Shown piece by piece: positions 16,776-26,213 of a stretch of DNA of 64,000 bases (position 1 is its first letter; each line of letters begins with the position of its first letter). The DNA is taken from positions 313,511 through 377,510 of the forward strand of contig JANWKT010000007.1 of assembly GCA_025451235.1 (NCBI GenBank), in the 5' to 3' direction. The notes beneath the pieces were generated by a model that ran no database searches, was not told the origin of the DNA, and saw only the letters and a list, made by a program, of their open reading frames with translations. Origin of the DNA: Flavobacteriales bacterium (lineage in GTDB: Bacteria; Bacteroidota; Bacteroidia; CAIKAF01). The position numbers were made by a program, and so were the translations under genes.

Positions 16776-18974
16776 TTGAAAAAGCTGTATACCACCATAT
16801 TGGGTTTTATGCTGATCAGTTTATCCTTTTCACAAGAGATAAGTGTGAAGTCATACCATATTCAACAAACCAATGAATTCATTACCATCGATGGGAAATT
16901 AAATGAGACCATTTGGTCAACTGTTGAGGTGGCCAATGATTTCCAGCAGCAATTTCCTTTTGATACATCTAAAGCAAAAAACAAAACGGATGTAAGGGTT
17001 ACGTATGATAATAAAGCCATTTATATCAGTGCTGTATGCTACGAAAAACCAGGCAAGAAATATATTGTGGAATCCCTTCGAAGAGATTTCGGCTTTAAAA
17101 GAAGTGATTGCTTCAATGTATATATAGATCCCTATAATGATAAGGTAAATGGATTTTTATTCGGCGTCAATCCATTCGGATCACAGCGTGAAGGACTCAT
17201 CGAAACCGGAGGAAATTTCGATGCCAATTATCTTTGGGACAATAAATGGGTTTCGGCTGTTACCCGCGAAACAGATAAGTGGACAGTTGAAATGAAAATT
17301 CCATTTAAAACCATCCGGTATAAATCTGGCAACAGCTTGTGGAGGATCAATTTTATGAGAAGCACTCCAGGTGATAACGAAATATCTGTTTGGAACAAAG
17401 TCCCCTTTAATTTCAGCAATATGTCGCTGGCCTATACCGGTGAAATGTTATGGGATACCCCTCCTCCCAAACCCAGCTTCAATATTTCTATTATTCCTTA
17501 TGCGATAGGAGGTTTCAATATGTCGGCAGGAAATAATGTTAAATGGAACTATAATTTTGGTGGAGATATAAAAATAGGTGTAACCCCTTCACTCAATCTC
17601 GACCTTACCTTTAATCCTGATTTTTCACAGGTGGATGTTGACCAGCAGGTAACCAACCTAACCAGGTTCAGCTTATTTTTTCCTGAACGAAGGCAATTTT
17701 TTCTTGAAAATTCTGACTTGTTTTCAAGGTTTGGCTTTACGAAGATCAGGCCGTTCTTTTCACGAAGAGTGGGATTATATAACGGAGAACAGGTACCCAT
17801 TATAGCCGGGGCAAGACTGAGTGGAAAACTCAGCAAGAAAGTGAGAATTGGGGCCATGAATATTCAAACAGCTGGAAACGGACTGCTGGGTCTGGAAGCA
17901 CAGAATTATTCTGTAGCTGCTCTTCAATGGCAGGCTTTTGGAAGATCGAGCATAGGATTGATCTTTGTAAACAGGCAGGGGTTCAAAGGAGATACCATAT
18001 CAGCCAACGACTATAACCGTATCATTGGAATTGATTATGACCTTCAATCGAGAGATAATAAATGGCTTGGGAAATTTTTCTTCCATCATAGCATTTCACC
18101 TAAAAACAATGAAAATGCATTTGCACATGCTTCTTTCTTTGCCTACAATACCCGTAAATTAACGCTGGTATGGAACCATGAATATGTAGGAAAGAATTAT
18201 AATGCTGAAACAGGTTTTGTTCCACGTCAGTTTTTTTACGACCAGGAAAGAGATACCACCATCAAACTTACTTATTGGAGATTAGAGCCATCCGCTGAAT
18301 ACAGTATTTTCCCAAAATCAAAAAAATTATACAGGATCTCTCTTGGTTTATATAATAGTACTTACGCTGATTCATCATTTCGGGTAAACGATATGATGGT
18401 GAGGTTTTATACGGAATTTGAATTTTATAATACCACCGCACTTAATTTTAATTATTCAGAATATTATACTTACCTTCTCTTTCCTATCGATGTTTCTGGA
18501 AGTACACTTACTCCCCTACCCGCCGGTCCGTATAATTACCGGGATGCAACGGTGAACTTCTCGGGGAATGCCCGTAAGAAGTTTACTTATTTTGGTGAAG
18601 TTACCTTTGGAAGCTTTTTCAATGGACATAAATTATCCTATACGGCCGGCTTAAATTACAGGATCCAGCCTTTCGGTAACATTGGTCTTAATTTTACCCG
18701 GAACGAGATCTGGCTACCGGAACCTTATGGGGAAGCACATTTAATGTTAATAAGCCCTAAATTTGAATTCACTTTTCGCAAGAATATTTTCTGGACCACG
18801 TTCGTACAAATAAATACACAAGTGAACAATATCAATTTCTACAGCCGTTTTCAATGGAGGTTTGCTCCCATGAGTGATATTTTTCTGGTATATTCAGAAA
18901 ATATCGGTTATGACCCTGCCATAGAAAAGACAAGAGGGATCCAGCTAAAAATCGTATATTGGTTTACTCCATAA
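16776..18974 (+). CDS. DUF5916 outer-membrane protein with CBM9-like N-domain
   Basis: After a signal peptide (about 1-20, ending SLSFSQ), residues 30-230 form a carbohydrate-binding family 9-like domain (IDGKLNETIWSTVE, VTYDNKAIYISAVCYE, FNVYIDPYNDKVNGFLF, EMKIPFKTIRY). The rest (about 230-732) is a beta barrel of the DUF5916 type, with the typical NPDFSQVDVDQQV and FFPERRQFFLE motifs. The family is common in Bacteroidota and of unknown function. The start is TTG; using the next Met would cut the signal peptide. It begins 80 bases after pit and is followed closely by the TraB gene. Confidence 0.78.
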   Translation: MKKLYTTILGFMLISLSFSQEISVKSYHIQQTNEFITIDGKLNETIWSTVEVANDFQQQFPFDTSKAKNKTDVRVTYDNKAIYISAVCYEKPGKKYIVESLRRDFGFKRSDCFNVYIDPYNDKVNGFLFGVNPFGSQREGLIETGGNFDANYLWDNKWVSAVTRETDKWTVEMKIPFKTIRYKSGNSLWRINFMRSTPGDNEISVWNKVPFNFSNMSLAYTGEMLWDTPPPKPSFNISIIPYAIGGFNMSAGNNVKWNYNFGGDIKIGVTPSLNLDLTFNPDFSQVDVDQQVTNLTRFSLFFPERRQFFLENSDLFSRFGFTKIRPFFSRRVGLYNGEQVPIIAGARLSGKLSKKVRIGAMNIQTAGNGLLGLEAQNYSVAALQWQAFGRSSIGLIFVNRQGFKGDTISANDYNRIIGIDYDLQSRDNKWLGKFFFHHSISPKNNENAFAHASFFAYNTRKLTLVWNHEYVGKNYNAETGFVPRQFFYDQERDTTIKLTYWRLEPSAEYSIFPKSKKLYRISLGLYNSTYADSSFRVNDMMVRFYTEFEFYNTTALNFNYSEYYTYLLFPIDVSGSTLTPLPAGPYNYRDATVNFSGNARKKFTYFGEVTFGSFFNGHKLSYTAGLNYRIQPFGNIGLNFTRNEIWLPEPYGEAHLMLISPKFEFTFRKNIFWTTFVQINTQVNNINFYSRFQWRFAPMSDIFLVYSENIGYDPAIEKTRGIQLKIVYWFTP

Positions 18975-18984
18975 TTCCAAAAAA

Positions 18985-19860
18985 ATGAAAATAAAGATTG
19001 CTTCCCTGTTGTTGTTCTTCATTGCTCATCATTTCGACGGATTTTCTCAGGAGAATATTTCGCTCGGAAAAGGCTTACTATGGGAAATAAGCGGGAACGG
19101 TTTAAAAAAGAAATCTTATATATTGGGTACCATTCATATTATCCCGGCCCAGGATTATTATTTCCCTAAGTTTTATGAGAAGGCATTAAAATCAGCCGAA
19201 AACCTGGTGATGGAAATAAATATGATGGACTTCGTTGGGCAAATGCAAGTAGTTCAGATGACGAAGATGAAAGACCATGAGTTAAAAGATTTTTATGATG
19301 AAACTACATACCTGGAAATTACCAAGGTAATGCGTGATTCGTTTAATATGGACATCGAAGAATTTAAAAAAGTGAAACCTCTTTTTGTTCAGCAACAACT
19401 TTCTGCTACCGGTTTTTTAAGCGGTGCCACCAAAAGTTATGAGGTTGAATTAACCAAGCTTGGGTTTAATATGGATAAAGATTTCGGAGGGCTTGAAACC
19501 GCCAAAGAGCAAATGATGATCTTAGACAGCATTCCCTTACAGGAGCAAGCGGATATGTTACTCGAAAGCATCAGGAACATCCACAAAGAAAACAAAGAAA
19601 TTGAAAACCTGGTGAAGTTTTACAAGGAACAAAACCTGGACAGCCTGAATGCACTCTTCGAAAAAGAAGATAACCAAATGAATAACCATGAGAACAGTTT
19701 ATTGGGGAATCGGAACCGGAAATGGATCCCGAAGATCGAAGAATATATGAGATCGGGGGCAACATTCTTTGCCGTAGGAGCCGGCCATTTAGGGGGAGAA
19801 CAGGGAGTGATCAACTTATTGAGGAAAAAAGGATATACATTAAAAGCTGTGTTGAAATAA
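18985..19860 (+). CDS. TraB/GumN family protein
   Basis: The 291-residue product has a signal peptide (about 1-21, ending DGFSQ), then the family hallmarks: LLWEISGNG and YILGTIHI (GTIH about residues 48-51), NLVMEINM, and near the end FFAVGAGHLGGEQGVINLL. TraB/GumN proteins are Tiki-like putative metalloproteases; the two conserved histidine sites (GTIH, GAGHL) are kept here. It lies 10 bases downstream of the DUF5916 gene, and its stop overlaps the gpsA start by one base (TAATG), so the three probably form an operon. Confidence 0.88.
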   Translation: MKIKIASLLLFFIAHHFDGFSQENISLGKGLLWEISGNGLKKKSYILGTIHIIPAQDYYFPKFYEKALKSAENLVMEINMMDFVGQMQVVQMTKMKDHELKDFYDETTYLEITKVMRDSFNMDIEEFKKVKPLFVQQQLSATGFLSGATKSYEVELTKLGFNMDKDFGGLETAKEQMMILDSIPLQEQADMLLESIRNIHKENKEIENLVKFYKEQNLDSLNALFEKEDNQMNNHENSLLGNRNRKWIPKIEEYMRSGATFFAVGAGHLGGEQGVINLLRKKGYTLKAVLK

Positions 19861-20888
19861 TGATCAATACTGAATACGTAGGTGTAATAGGCGCCGGCAG
19901 TTTTGGAACTGCAGTTGCAAATCTTTTATCAGAAAATTCAAAGGTGATCTTGGTGGCTCATGATGAAACTACCGCCAGGCTGATCCATTCCACCCGAAAA
20001 ACTGCCAACCAAGACCTACATGCAAATATTGAAGTGACGCATCGTTTAGATGAAATGGCTTCGAAATGCCAGGTGATATTTCCCATTATCCCGAGCCATG
20101 ATTTTTATGCCTGTATGCAGGATATTCAATCATTCATCACTCCGGCACATATTCTCATTCATGGGACCAAAGGATTGCATTTAACCACTGAAATCTCCGC
20201 TTCCATCCGAAAAGAAGACTTGCTGACCATGACCCAGGTGATGGAAAAAGTAACCGGTAATAAAAATACCGGATGTTTAGCCGGACCCAACCTGGCCCGT
20301 GAAATAGCTGAAGGTAAACCGGCCGCTACGGTAGTGGCCAGTTCGTCGCAGGAAGTATTGGACATAGGTCAGCATTTGTTACGTTCATCCAATTTCCAGG
20401 TATTGTGGAGTGATGATGTATATGGAGTGGAACTTTGTGGGGTCATTAAAAATATCATGGCCATTGCCTCCGGAGCCCTTAGCGGATTTGAGTTAGGCGA
20501 AAATGCCAAGGCTTTATTGGTCAACCGGGCGATGGTAGAAATGATCCATATTGGAACCCATATGGGGGCTGGTTTAAAAGCATTTTTAGGAGTGGCAGGT
20601 ATTGGTGACCTCATGGCCACCTGTAACAGTCCTACCAGCCGAAATTATACTGTCGGCTACCGGCTGGCTAAAGGTGAGTCACCTCAACATATTTTCAAGA
20701 ATATGGATGAAACCGCAGAGGGAGTGAATACCACTCGTTTGATCTATCATTTGAGTGAGCATTATGGATGGAAAACACCTATCACTAAACTGGTATATAA
20801 GGTATTGTTCGAAGATTTTCCGGTGCAAAATGCCATCGGCTTACTCATGAAGCTCCCGGTGAGGGAAGATATTGACTTTATTGATTGA
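19860..20888 (+). CDS. gpsA: Glycerol-3-phosphate dehydrogenase [NAD(P)+]
   Basis: Cytoplasmic enzyme that reduces dihydroxyacetone phosphate to sn-glycerol 3-phosphate for phospholipid synthesis. The 342-residue product has the Rossmann motif GAGSFG (11-16), HGTKGL, LAGPNLAREIAEGKP, the lysine-containing CGVIKNIMAIASG active-site segment, and GIGDLMATCNSPTSRNY. The frame is open further upstream (to 19722), but that part overlaps TraB in another frame. ATG 19860, in a TAATG overlap with the TraB stop, gives the standard N-terminus. Confidence 0.95.
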   Translation: MINTEYVGVIGAGSFGTAVANLLSENSKVILVAHDETTARLIHSTRKTANQDLHANIEVTHRLDEMASKCQVIFPIIPSHDFYACMQDIQSFITPAHILIHGTKGLHLTTEISASIRKEDLLTMTQVMEKVTGNKNTGCLAGPNLAREIAEGKPAATVVASSSQEVLDIGQHLLRSSNFQVLWSDDVYGVELCGVIKNIMAIASGALSGFELGENAKALLVNRAMVEMIHIGTHMGAGLKAFLGVAGIGDLMATCNSPTSRNYTVGYRLAKGESPQHIFKNMDETAEGVNTTRLIYHLSEHYGWKTPITKLVYKVLFEDFPVQNAIGLLMKLPVREDIDFID

Positions 20889-20967
20889 TGCATTGGATGG
20901 CATTATCAATACTTGTAAGGAAGATAATTAGGTAACTTATTCATATATTGGTCATAAATATGCAAGC

Positions 20968-21381
20968 ATGAATAAATCAATATATATCCTTCTCTTACTT
21001 CTTCCTCTTTTTACTCAATGTATAACCCAAAAAACAAATTCATCTAAAATGGCAGGCTATGAATATATAGATGGGAGTGGAAATAAATATACCATTACCT
21101 CTACCACCATTACTTACGACCCTATGACCCCCGAACGAAGTTCATCCGGGACCTATAGTGGCGGTGAGCCTTATACTGTAAATATTGAAGAAAAGAATTT
21201 CAATGATTTGAAATTGGTCTTTAAAAAATGTATCGACAATAAAACCGGGCAAACCTCCGAACGAAACAAGGGTACAGGAATGCTGATCGTTCTGCCCGAA
21301 AGAATTACCTATATCTTCGAAATGAATTCTCCGCAGAAGAAGGAGATCGAAGATGCCATTTACCTGGCTTCGCATAGATAA
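20968..21381 (+). CDS. Small lipoprotein, unknown
   Basis: The 137-residue product starts with a lipoprotein signal: a hydrophobic run and the lipobox LFTQC (Cys18). The mature part has beta-like sequence with Ser/Thr/Gly-rich stretches, and two further cysteines are not obvious. No known family was recognised. It is followed immediately by a perfect inverted repeat separating it from the convergent WD40 gene. Confidence 0.65.
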   Translation: MNKSIYILLLLLPLFTQCITQKTNSSKMAGYEYIDGSGNKYTITSTTITYDPMTPERSSSGTYSGGEPYTVNIEEKNFNDLKLVFKKCIDNKTGQTSERNKGTGMLIVLPERITYIFEMNSPQKKEIEDAIYLASHR

Positions 21382-21385
21382 AAAG

Positions 21386-21436
21386 ATTCAAGATTCGAAA
21401 TTCAAGATTTTGAATCTTGAATTTCGAATCTTGAAT
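21386..21436. terminator. 24-bp perfect inverted repeat between convergent genes
   Basis: Arms 21386-21409 and 21413-21436 are exactly complementary with a 3-base loop. Each arm itself contains ATTCAAGATT twice, so the dyad is also internally repetitive. It fills almost the whole 63-bp gap between two convergent genes and would form a strong stem in either transcript. Confidence 0.75.
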
Positions 21437-21444
21437 AAAATTTC

Positions 21445-23412
21445 TTATTGTATAAAATCGTCGTAGTTAAAGAAACCAACTACCCCGGCATCATCAGAGA
21501 TCACAATGCTCTTTTTGTCCTTTGTGAACTTAATCGCATTGATCGTACTGGTGGAAGCAAATACCGTTTTTTTCAAAACACCATTGGAGGCATCGTATAC
21601 GAATACGTTCCCATAATTATCACCAGCAAATACATATTTATTGTCAGGAGAAATTCCAACCGCATACGCCCAGGTATTGCTGGAAGTATTGGCGATCCAT
21701 TTGCTTTTTCCTTTGGCATCGTATAAGCCTACCATTCCATCCCAACTGGCAGCCACTATGTATTTTCCATCCGTGCTATAGCCACAATCAAATATAGTAC
21801 CCGTCATTCCGGTGAGCTTGGTTTTTAACTTACCTGATTTAATATCCCATAAGTACAATTCACCGCCACTGGCACAACTTAATACCATCTTATTTTTGGG
21901 GTCCACATCCACTTCCCAGATCCATTCAGTATGTCCGCTCATCGTCTTTAATTCTGTTCCTTTATTGGCATCCCATACTTTTATGGTATTATCGGTAGCT
22001 CCACTTATAATTTTATTGTCAGAGGTCCATTTCAATCCATATACACTAGCGGTATGCCCTCTTAAGGTATTTAATGTATTACCACTTTGGGCATCATAAA
22101 TGGTGATCACCATTTCCTCGCCGGCATAAGCCACTTTATTTCCTTTGGGTTCAAAAGCTACGCAAGTGATCACATTGTTCTGCTGATTGGTGCTAATGCT
22201 AATATATGTTGCATCCTGGGTATTATATACACTCGAGGTATAATTGTTTTCGGCAGTGGCAAACTTGGTTCCATCCGAACAAAAATCAAAATCATCCACG
22301 GCTCCGCTATATCCATACATACTATACGCAGGATACAAGGTCACCCCATCCACTACCGGATTGTAGTTATAGGTATCGTCATAATAAGGATCATCATAGT
22401 AAGGATCTTCATACACAGCCAATACATCTTCCGTAGGCGTTTTTAATGAATCGTAATTCAGCACTTTCATATATCCATCCGAACCGGATGTAATAACATA
22501 TTTCATATCCGGACTAAAACGGATATCTTCAATGCTACTGGTATGGGCCTGGTAAGCACTGTTCAGCTTTCCATCAGAGGCATTCCACAAACGTAAAACC
22601 CCACCTTCATCTCCTGATAAAATATACTTTCCATCAGGCGACCATTTTACACTGTATACCCATTTATCTCCATTTTTAATATCCAACCTCATATAACCAC
22701 AACCGAACTCGTACACTTTTACCGTATTATCCCAACAACCGATCGCAAATTCTTTGCTATCCGGTGAAGCATCTGCACTCCATACGGTACTGGTAAATCC
22801 ATTTATTTTTTTATAAAAATTTCCTTTTGAATCATACATTTCTGTTTTACCATCCGAACCACCGGCCACAAAATAGCTCAGGGTTTTATCGAAGGTAAGT
22901 GCCCATATCCAGATATCCGAAGGGCCTTTGAATTTCTTTTCCAATGTTCCTGTAGAGGCATTAAAAACATAGATCATGGTATCCAGGTTAGCAGCCACCA
23001 CTTTTTTCCCATCTGCGCTAAAGCGTGCAACATAGAAATAATCAATGCTACCACTTTTTAAAGCCAGCTTTTCTTTTTTGGTATTCAGGTCCATGATCGA
23101 TAGTCCTCCATCCTTACCACCTATCAATAATAAGTTCCCCTGCGGGTCGATATCCATGGTTTTAACTTCGGAGAACGGAGCCTCAAACTGATCAACCACA
23201 TCGAATGAAGTAAGATCAAACATACGGATGGTGGAATAATTATCGGCGGCAAAGAACTTGGTCCCTGATTTAGAAGAAACCGCTTCAGCAACTCCATTGC
23301 TTGAAACATAATAACTGTTTACTTCCAGCTGTGCATGAAGAGCGGCATGAGCTCCCCATAAAACCGCAATGGCGATAGCGGATGTTTTAAAGATTTGGTT
23401 CATGTTGAACAT
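21445..23412 (-). CDS. Secreted WD40-repeat protein
   Basis: The 655-residue protein has a signal peptide (about 4-30, ending ALHAQ) followed by WD40-type blades over its whole length. Recognisable blades include VKWSPDGKYILSGDEGGVLRLWNA, split by acidic loops, and TLRGHTASVYGLKW. There are probably two seven-bladed propellers. Between them (about residues 335-350) is an unusual linker rich in Tyr and Asp (EDPYYDDPYYDD). The start could be ATG 23412 or ATG 23403 (MNQIF), which gives a cleaner signal. Such proteins are scaffolds; the partner is unknown. Confidence 0.82.
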   Translation of the reverse strand: MFNMNQIFKTSAIAIAVLWGAHAALHAQLEVNSYYVSSNGVAEAVSSKSGTKFFAADNYSTIRMFDLTSFDVVDQFEAPFSEVKTMDIDPQGNLLLIGGKDGGLSIMDLNTKKEKLALKSGSIDYFYVARFSADGKKVVAANLDTMIYVFNASTGTLEKKFKGPSDIWIWALTFDKTLSYFVAGGSDGKTEMYDSKGNFYKKINGFTSTVWSADASPDSKEFAIGCWDNTVKVYEFGCGYMRLDIKNGDKWVYSVKWSPDGKYILSGDEGGVLRLWNASDGKLNSAYQAHTSSIEDIRFSPDMKYVITSGSDGYMKVLNYDSLKTPTEDVLAVYEDPYYDDPYYDDTYNYNPVVDGVTLYPAYSMYGYSGAVDDFDFCSDGTKFATAENNYTSSVYNTQDATYISISTNQQNNVITCVAFEPKGNKVAYAGEEMVITIYDAQSGNTLNTLRGHTASVYGLKWTSDNKIISGATDNTIKVWDANKGTELKTMSGHTEWIWEVDVDPKNKMVLSCASGGELYLWDIKSGKLKTKLTGMTGTIFDCGYSTDGKYIVAASWDGMVGLYDAKGKSKWIANTSSNTWAYAVGISPDNKYVFAGDNYGNVFVYDASNGVLKKTVFASTSTINAIKFTKDKKSIVISDDAGVVGFFNYDDFIQ

Positions 23413-23514
23413 GTTGTTGGATTTATTTAGGTATAAAATTTAAAAATGTACAAATAAAAGTTCAATCCGGTGAATTTAATAAGTTCTTGTTTAGCAAGTA
23501 AATCAACATACAAC

Positions 23515-24384
23515 TTATTTTACGATCCGTTCAATCTTTTCATATAATCCCTCTGATATATTCACCAAAGGTAATCTCATATTATCCCCACATAATCCCT
23601 TGATCTTCATCACTGCTTTTATTCCACCTGGATTACCTTCCAAAAATAATTGTTCAATCACTTTTAAGAGGGGGTAATGCAATTCCCGGGCATCCGCAAA
23701 TTTACCCGCCAGAGCAAATTTTACCATATTCGAGAATTCCCTTGGATGTGAATTGGCAACTACGGAGATAACCCCATCGGCACCACAAGCCAATAAAGGC
23801 AATGTAATGGCATCATCTCCACTTAATACGTTGAAACCATTCGGTTTTTCAGCAATGATTTGCATGATCTGCTCCATATTACCGCTGGCTTCTTTTACCG
23901 CCACTATATTTTCCACTTCATGGGCCAGCTTTAAAGTAGTTGACGGTAATACGTTGGAGCCCGTTCGCCCCGGTACATTGTACAAAATGATAGGCAAGGG
24001 ACATTCAGCAGCAAAAGCCGAATAATGTGCATATATACCCTCCTGTGTAGGTTTATTATAGTAAGGACTTACAGATAAGATCCCTTGAGCCATTGATAAA
24101 TCGAAATGACCCAAGGATTCAATAATTTCTTTGGTGTTGTTACCTCCTATTCCCAATACAACGGGCACCCTACCCTTCACCTGGGTAGCCACAAATTCAA
24201 ATACTTCTTTCTTCTCTTGCTTATCAAGGGTGGCCGATTCGCCGGTGGTTCCCAAAACTACCAGGAAATCAACACCTCCAGTGATCCAGTATTCAACCAA
24301 TGAACCCAGGGCCTTGTAATCCACTTCACCTTTGGAGGTAAAAGGAGTAATAATGGCTGGGGCAGTACCTTTAAAATTCATCAT
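23515..24384 (-). CDS. dapA: 4-hydroxy-tetrahydrodipicolinate synthase
   Basis: Cytoplasmic aldolase that condenses pyruvate with aspartate semialdehyde, the first committed step of lysine and diaminopimelate synthesis. The 289-residue product has the TTGES motif (46-50), YYNKPTQEGIYAHY (108-121), catalytic Tyr135 in YNVPGRTGSN and the Schiff-base Lys164 in VAVKEASG. The length is typical. It may start at the first or second Met. It stands alone, with twin hairpins in the gap upstream. Confidence 0.95.
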   Translation of the reverse strand: MMNFKGTAPAIITPFTSKGEVDYKALGSLVEYWITGGVDFLVVLGTTGESATLDKQEKKEVFEFVATQVKGRVPVVLGIGGNNTKEIIESLGHFDLSMAQGILSVSPYYNKPTQEGIYAHYSAFAAECPLPIILYNVPGRTGSNVLPSTTLKLAHEVENIVAVKEASGNMEQIMQIIAEKPNGFNVLSGDDAITLPLLACGADGVISVVANSHPREFSNMVKFALAGKFADARELHYPLLKVIEQLFLEGNPGGIKAVMKIKGLCGDNMRLPLVNISEGLYEKIERIVK

Positions 24385-24516
24385 AGACGGCTGTACAAAT
24401 AAAAGGGAAAAGGGTTTATTTATTGCTTGCGGCAGCGAAAATACATAAAAATAGGTATAGGGATATAGGATAAAAGCCGAAATAATTTAAAAGTCGTTTG
24501 TTCTTGCCTTTTGGCT

Positions 24517-24554
24517 TGGGATCTTATCCCAGCTTCGGCTGGGATAAGATCTTA
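24517..24554. repeat. Hairpin with TTCG tetraloop
   Basis: A 14-bp perfect stem (24520-24533 with 24538-24551) closes a TTCG loop, extended by G-T and T-A pairs to about 24517-24554. TTCG-capped stems are very stable in RNA. It lies in the 287-bp gap between dapA and the anti-sigma gene (both minus strand) and may terminate the latter's transcript. Confidence 0.65.
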
Positions 24555-24560
24555 CGCTCA

Positions 24561-24604
24561 TATCTGTTCTCCGATCTCGCCAAAGGCGGATCGGAGAACA
24601 GATA
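24561..24604. repeat. Second hairpin, 16-bp outer and 4-bp inner stem
   Basis: Arms 24561-24576 and 24589-24604 are perfectly complementary. Inside, CGCC/GGCG pairs across an AAA loop with one bulged T. It directly follows the TTCG hairpin, making a paired-hairpin element of about 90 bp, GC-richer than its surroundings. Confidence 0.65.
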
Positions 24605-24671
24605 TACTCTTTGTGGTTCCCAATCTTTGGATAGGACCCATTGGTGCGAATGAAAGAATACGCTTCACCTT

Positions 24672-26210
24672 TTAATGTAAAATATCGAAAGTGTCATTTT
24701 TCTTATCTGGAGTGTTTAGCTTCTTGAGTTCAAACTCCAGCGATTCCAAGGAGGTTTTTTGCAGATCGATCCACTCAATATGATCGGTTGTCATCGTTAT
24801 TTTCTGTTTGCCAAAATAAGGTTGACCATCTATGGTAGTAAAAGCTACAATATGCATTTCCATGCCCACTGGAATGTTCCAAAAGATCGAATGATCTTCG
24901 GCATTCTCGTTGGTGGAAACAGTGGAATTGATTTTGGTAAAAACCAATCTTATGATGGGTGCATAGCCCTTATTAAATTTCACCGTTAAGGTAGATCTGT
25001 TGGTATAATTACAAAACTTATCACAATTGATCCATCCCAATTTACCAGTTTCAAGGACAATGTCGCCAAATCCCGGATTTATTGTGGTTATTGTTGTATC
25101 ATTTGTTTTTCTTGTATGCTTTTTCGTACCTCCCCTATAAATTCCAGCGCCTTTCAGCTTTTTGGGCTTATTCCAATAAATGGTATCATAGGTGGTGTAA
25201 TATAATTTATTCAATGACCAATCCACGCCTTCCGCATATGCCTCTCCATCAAATATCAACATGCTGTCTTTTTCGGTTTTGCCTTTAAATTTAATTGACA
25301 TGGTCTTACCATCCTTCAATTGGATGCTCTCCCGGCCATCCTGTGACACATTTACGTGGATCATTCCTCCAGATTCTAATAATTGGCCGTCGGCCATGGT
25401 ATGGAGATTGCCCAATATGATATCTGATTTTTGATAATATTCCTTTAGTTCAACAGATACCGGGCCCTTGATCGGGTGGCCTCTTTCATCTACCAATGAC
25501 TCTGCAGGAATATCAATCACGGTTCCCTCGGCTCCGGTAATATGTATTTTTTTATCAGCACTTACATTAAATATTTGTGGATCTGTTTGGAATTGTTCAA
25601 ATATTCCAGATGCATTCACTTTACCTAAAGGCTTCTCTGCTACACTATCCTTTGGAACTTCTACAAAGGTCGTCGTTACATTTTCTTTTATCTCATTCGT
25701 TTTAACCGCAGTTAGGATATAGAATCCCGAATCACTCACCGCCATCGATTTTTTCTCAAGCTCGGTAACCATAGGAATGGTATTCACAAAGTCGCTCATC
25801 TGCCTGTTTGAATAAACCTCCACAGTCGAATCAGCTACTATTGGATCCGACATTTCTGGTTGCCCCTCAGAAACAATAGGGTTCTTGATATTTATTTCCA
25901 CTTGCTGTTTTGGCTGATCCTTTATATAATCATAAATGGCAAAAACCCCTGTAACCAATACTATTACCGCCAATATGGCTGCTCCTGCCACCAATCTCCT
26001 GGTCCTTCTATATTTAATGCCTGCAGAAACCGCCAGATCCTTTATGTATGATTTTTCCATTGCCTTCATTAAGTTTTTCTGTTGTTCAACTGCATGCCTT
26101 AATTCGAGATTCAATTCCATTTCCTTTTCAAATATCCTTCTCTCCACATCACTCATATTATTGGTGAGATAGAATTCAATCTGTTTGGTAGTTTCAAGAT
26201 CGGATCTCAT
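24672..26210 (-). CDS. Putative anti-sigma factor with periplasmic ZU5-like domain
   Basis: A cytoplasmic N-terminus (about 1-72) with charged helices is followed by one membrane helix (about 73-92) and a periplasmic part of 420 residues. In it, about 190-300 contains GAEGTVIDIPAESLVDERG and KEYYQKSDIILGN, resembling the ZU5-like domain seen in Bacteroidota surface proteins. It lies 3 bases downstream of an ECF sigma gene, the usual place of its anti-sigma factor. No zinc-binding HxxxCxxC motif is visible, so the sigma-binding mode would be different. The signal sensed is unknown. Confidence 0.65.
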   Translation of the reverse strand: MRSDLETTKQIEFYLTNNMSDVERRIFEKEMELNLELRHAVEQQKNLMKAMEKSYIKDLAVSAGIKYRRTRRLVAGAAILAVIVLVTGVFAIYDYIKDQPKQQVEINIKNPIVSEGQPEMSDPIVADSTVEVYSNRQMSDFVNTIPMVTELEKKSMAVSDSGFYILTAVKTNEIKENVTTTFVEVPKDSVAEKPLGKVNASGIFEQFQTDPQIFNVSADKKIHITGAEGTVIDIPAESLVDERGHPIKGPVSVELKEYYQKSDIILGNLHTMADGQLLESGGMIHVNVSQDGRESIQLKDGKTMSIKFKGKTEKDSMLIFDGEAYAEGVDWSLNKLYYTTYDTIYWNKPKKLKGAGIYRGGTKKHTRKTNDTTITTINPGFGDIVLETGKLGWINCDKFCNYTNRSTLTVKFNKGYAPIIRLVFTKINSTVSTNENAEDHSIFWNIPVGMEMHIVAFTTIDGQPYFGKQKITMTTDHIEWIDLQKTSLESLEFELKKLNTPDKKNDTFDILH

Positions 26211-26213
26211 ACT

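Noticed and set aside
19722-19859. 46-residue N-terminal extension of GpsA
   Set aside because: It overlaps the TraB gene in another frame, and the standard GpsA N-terminus starts at 19860 in a TAATG overlap.
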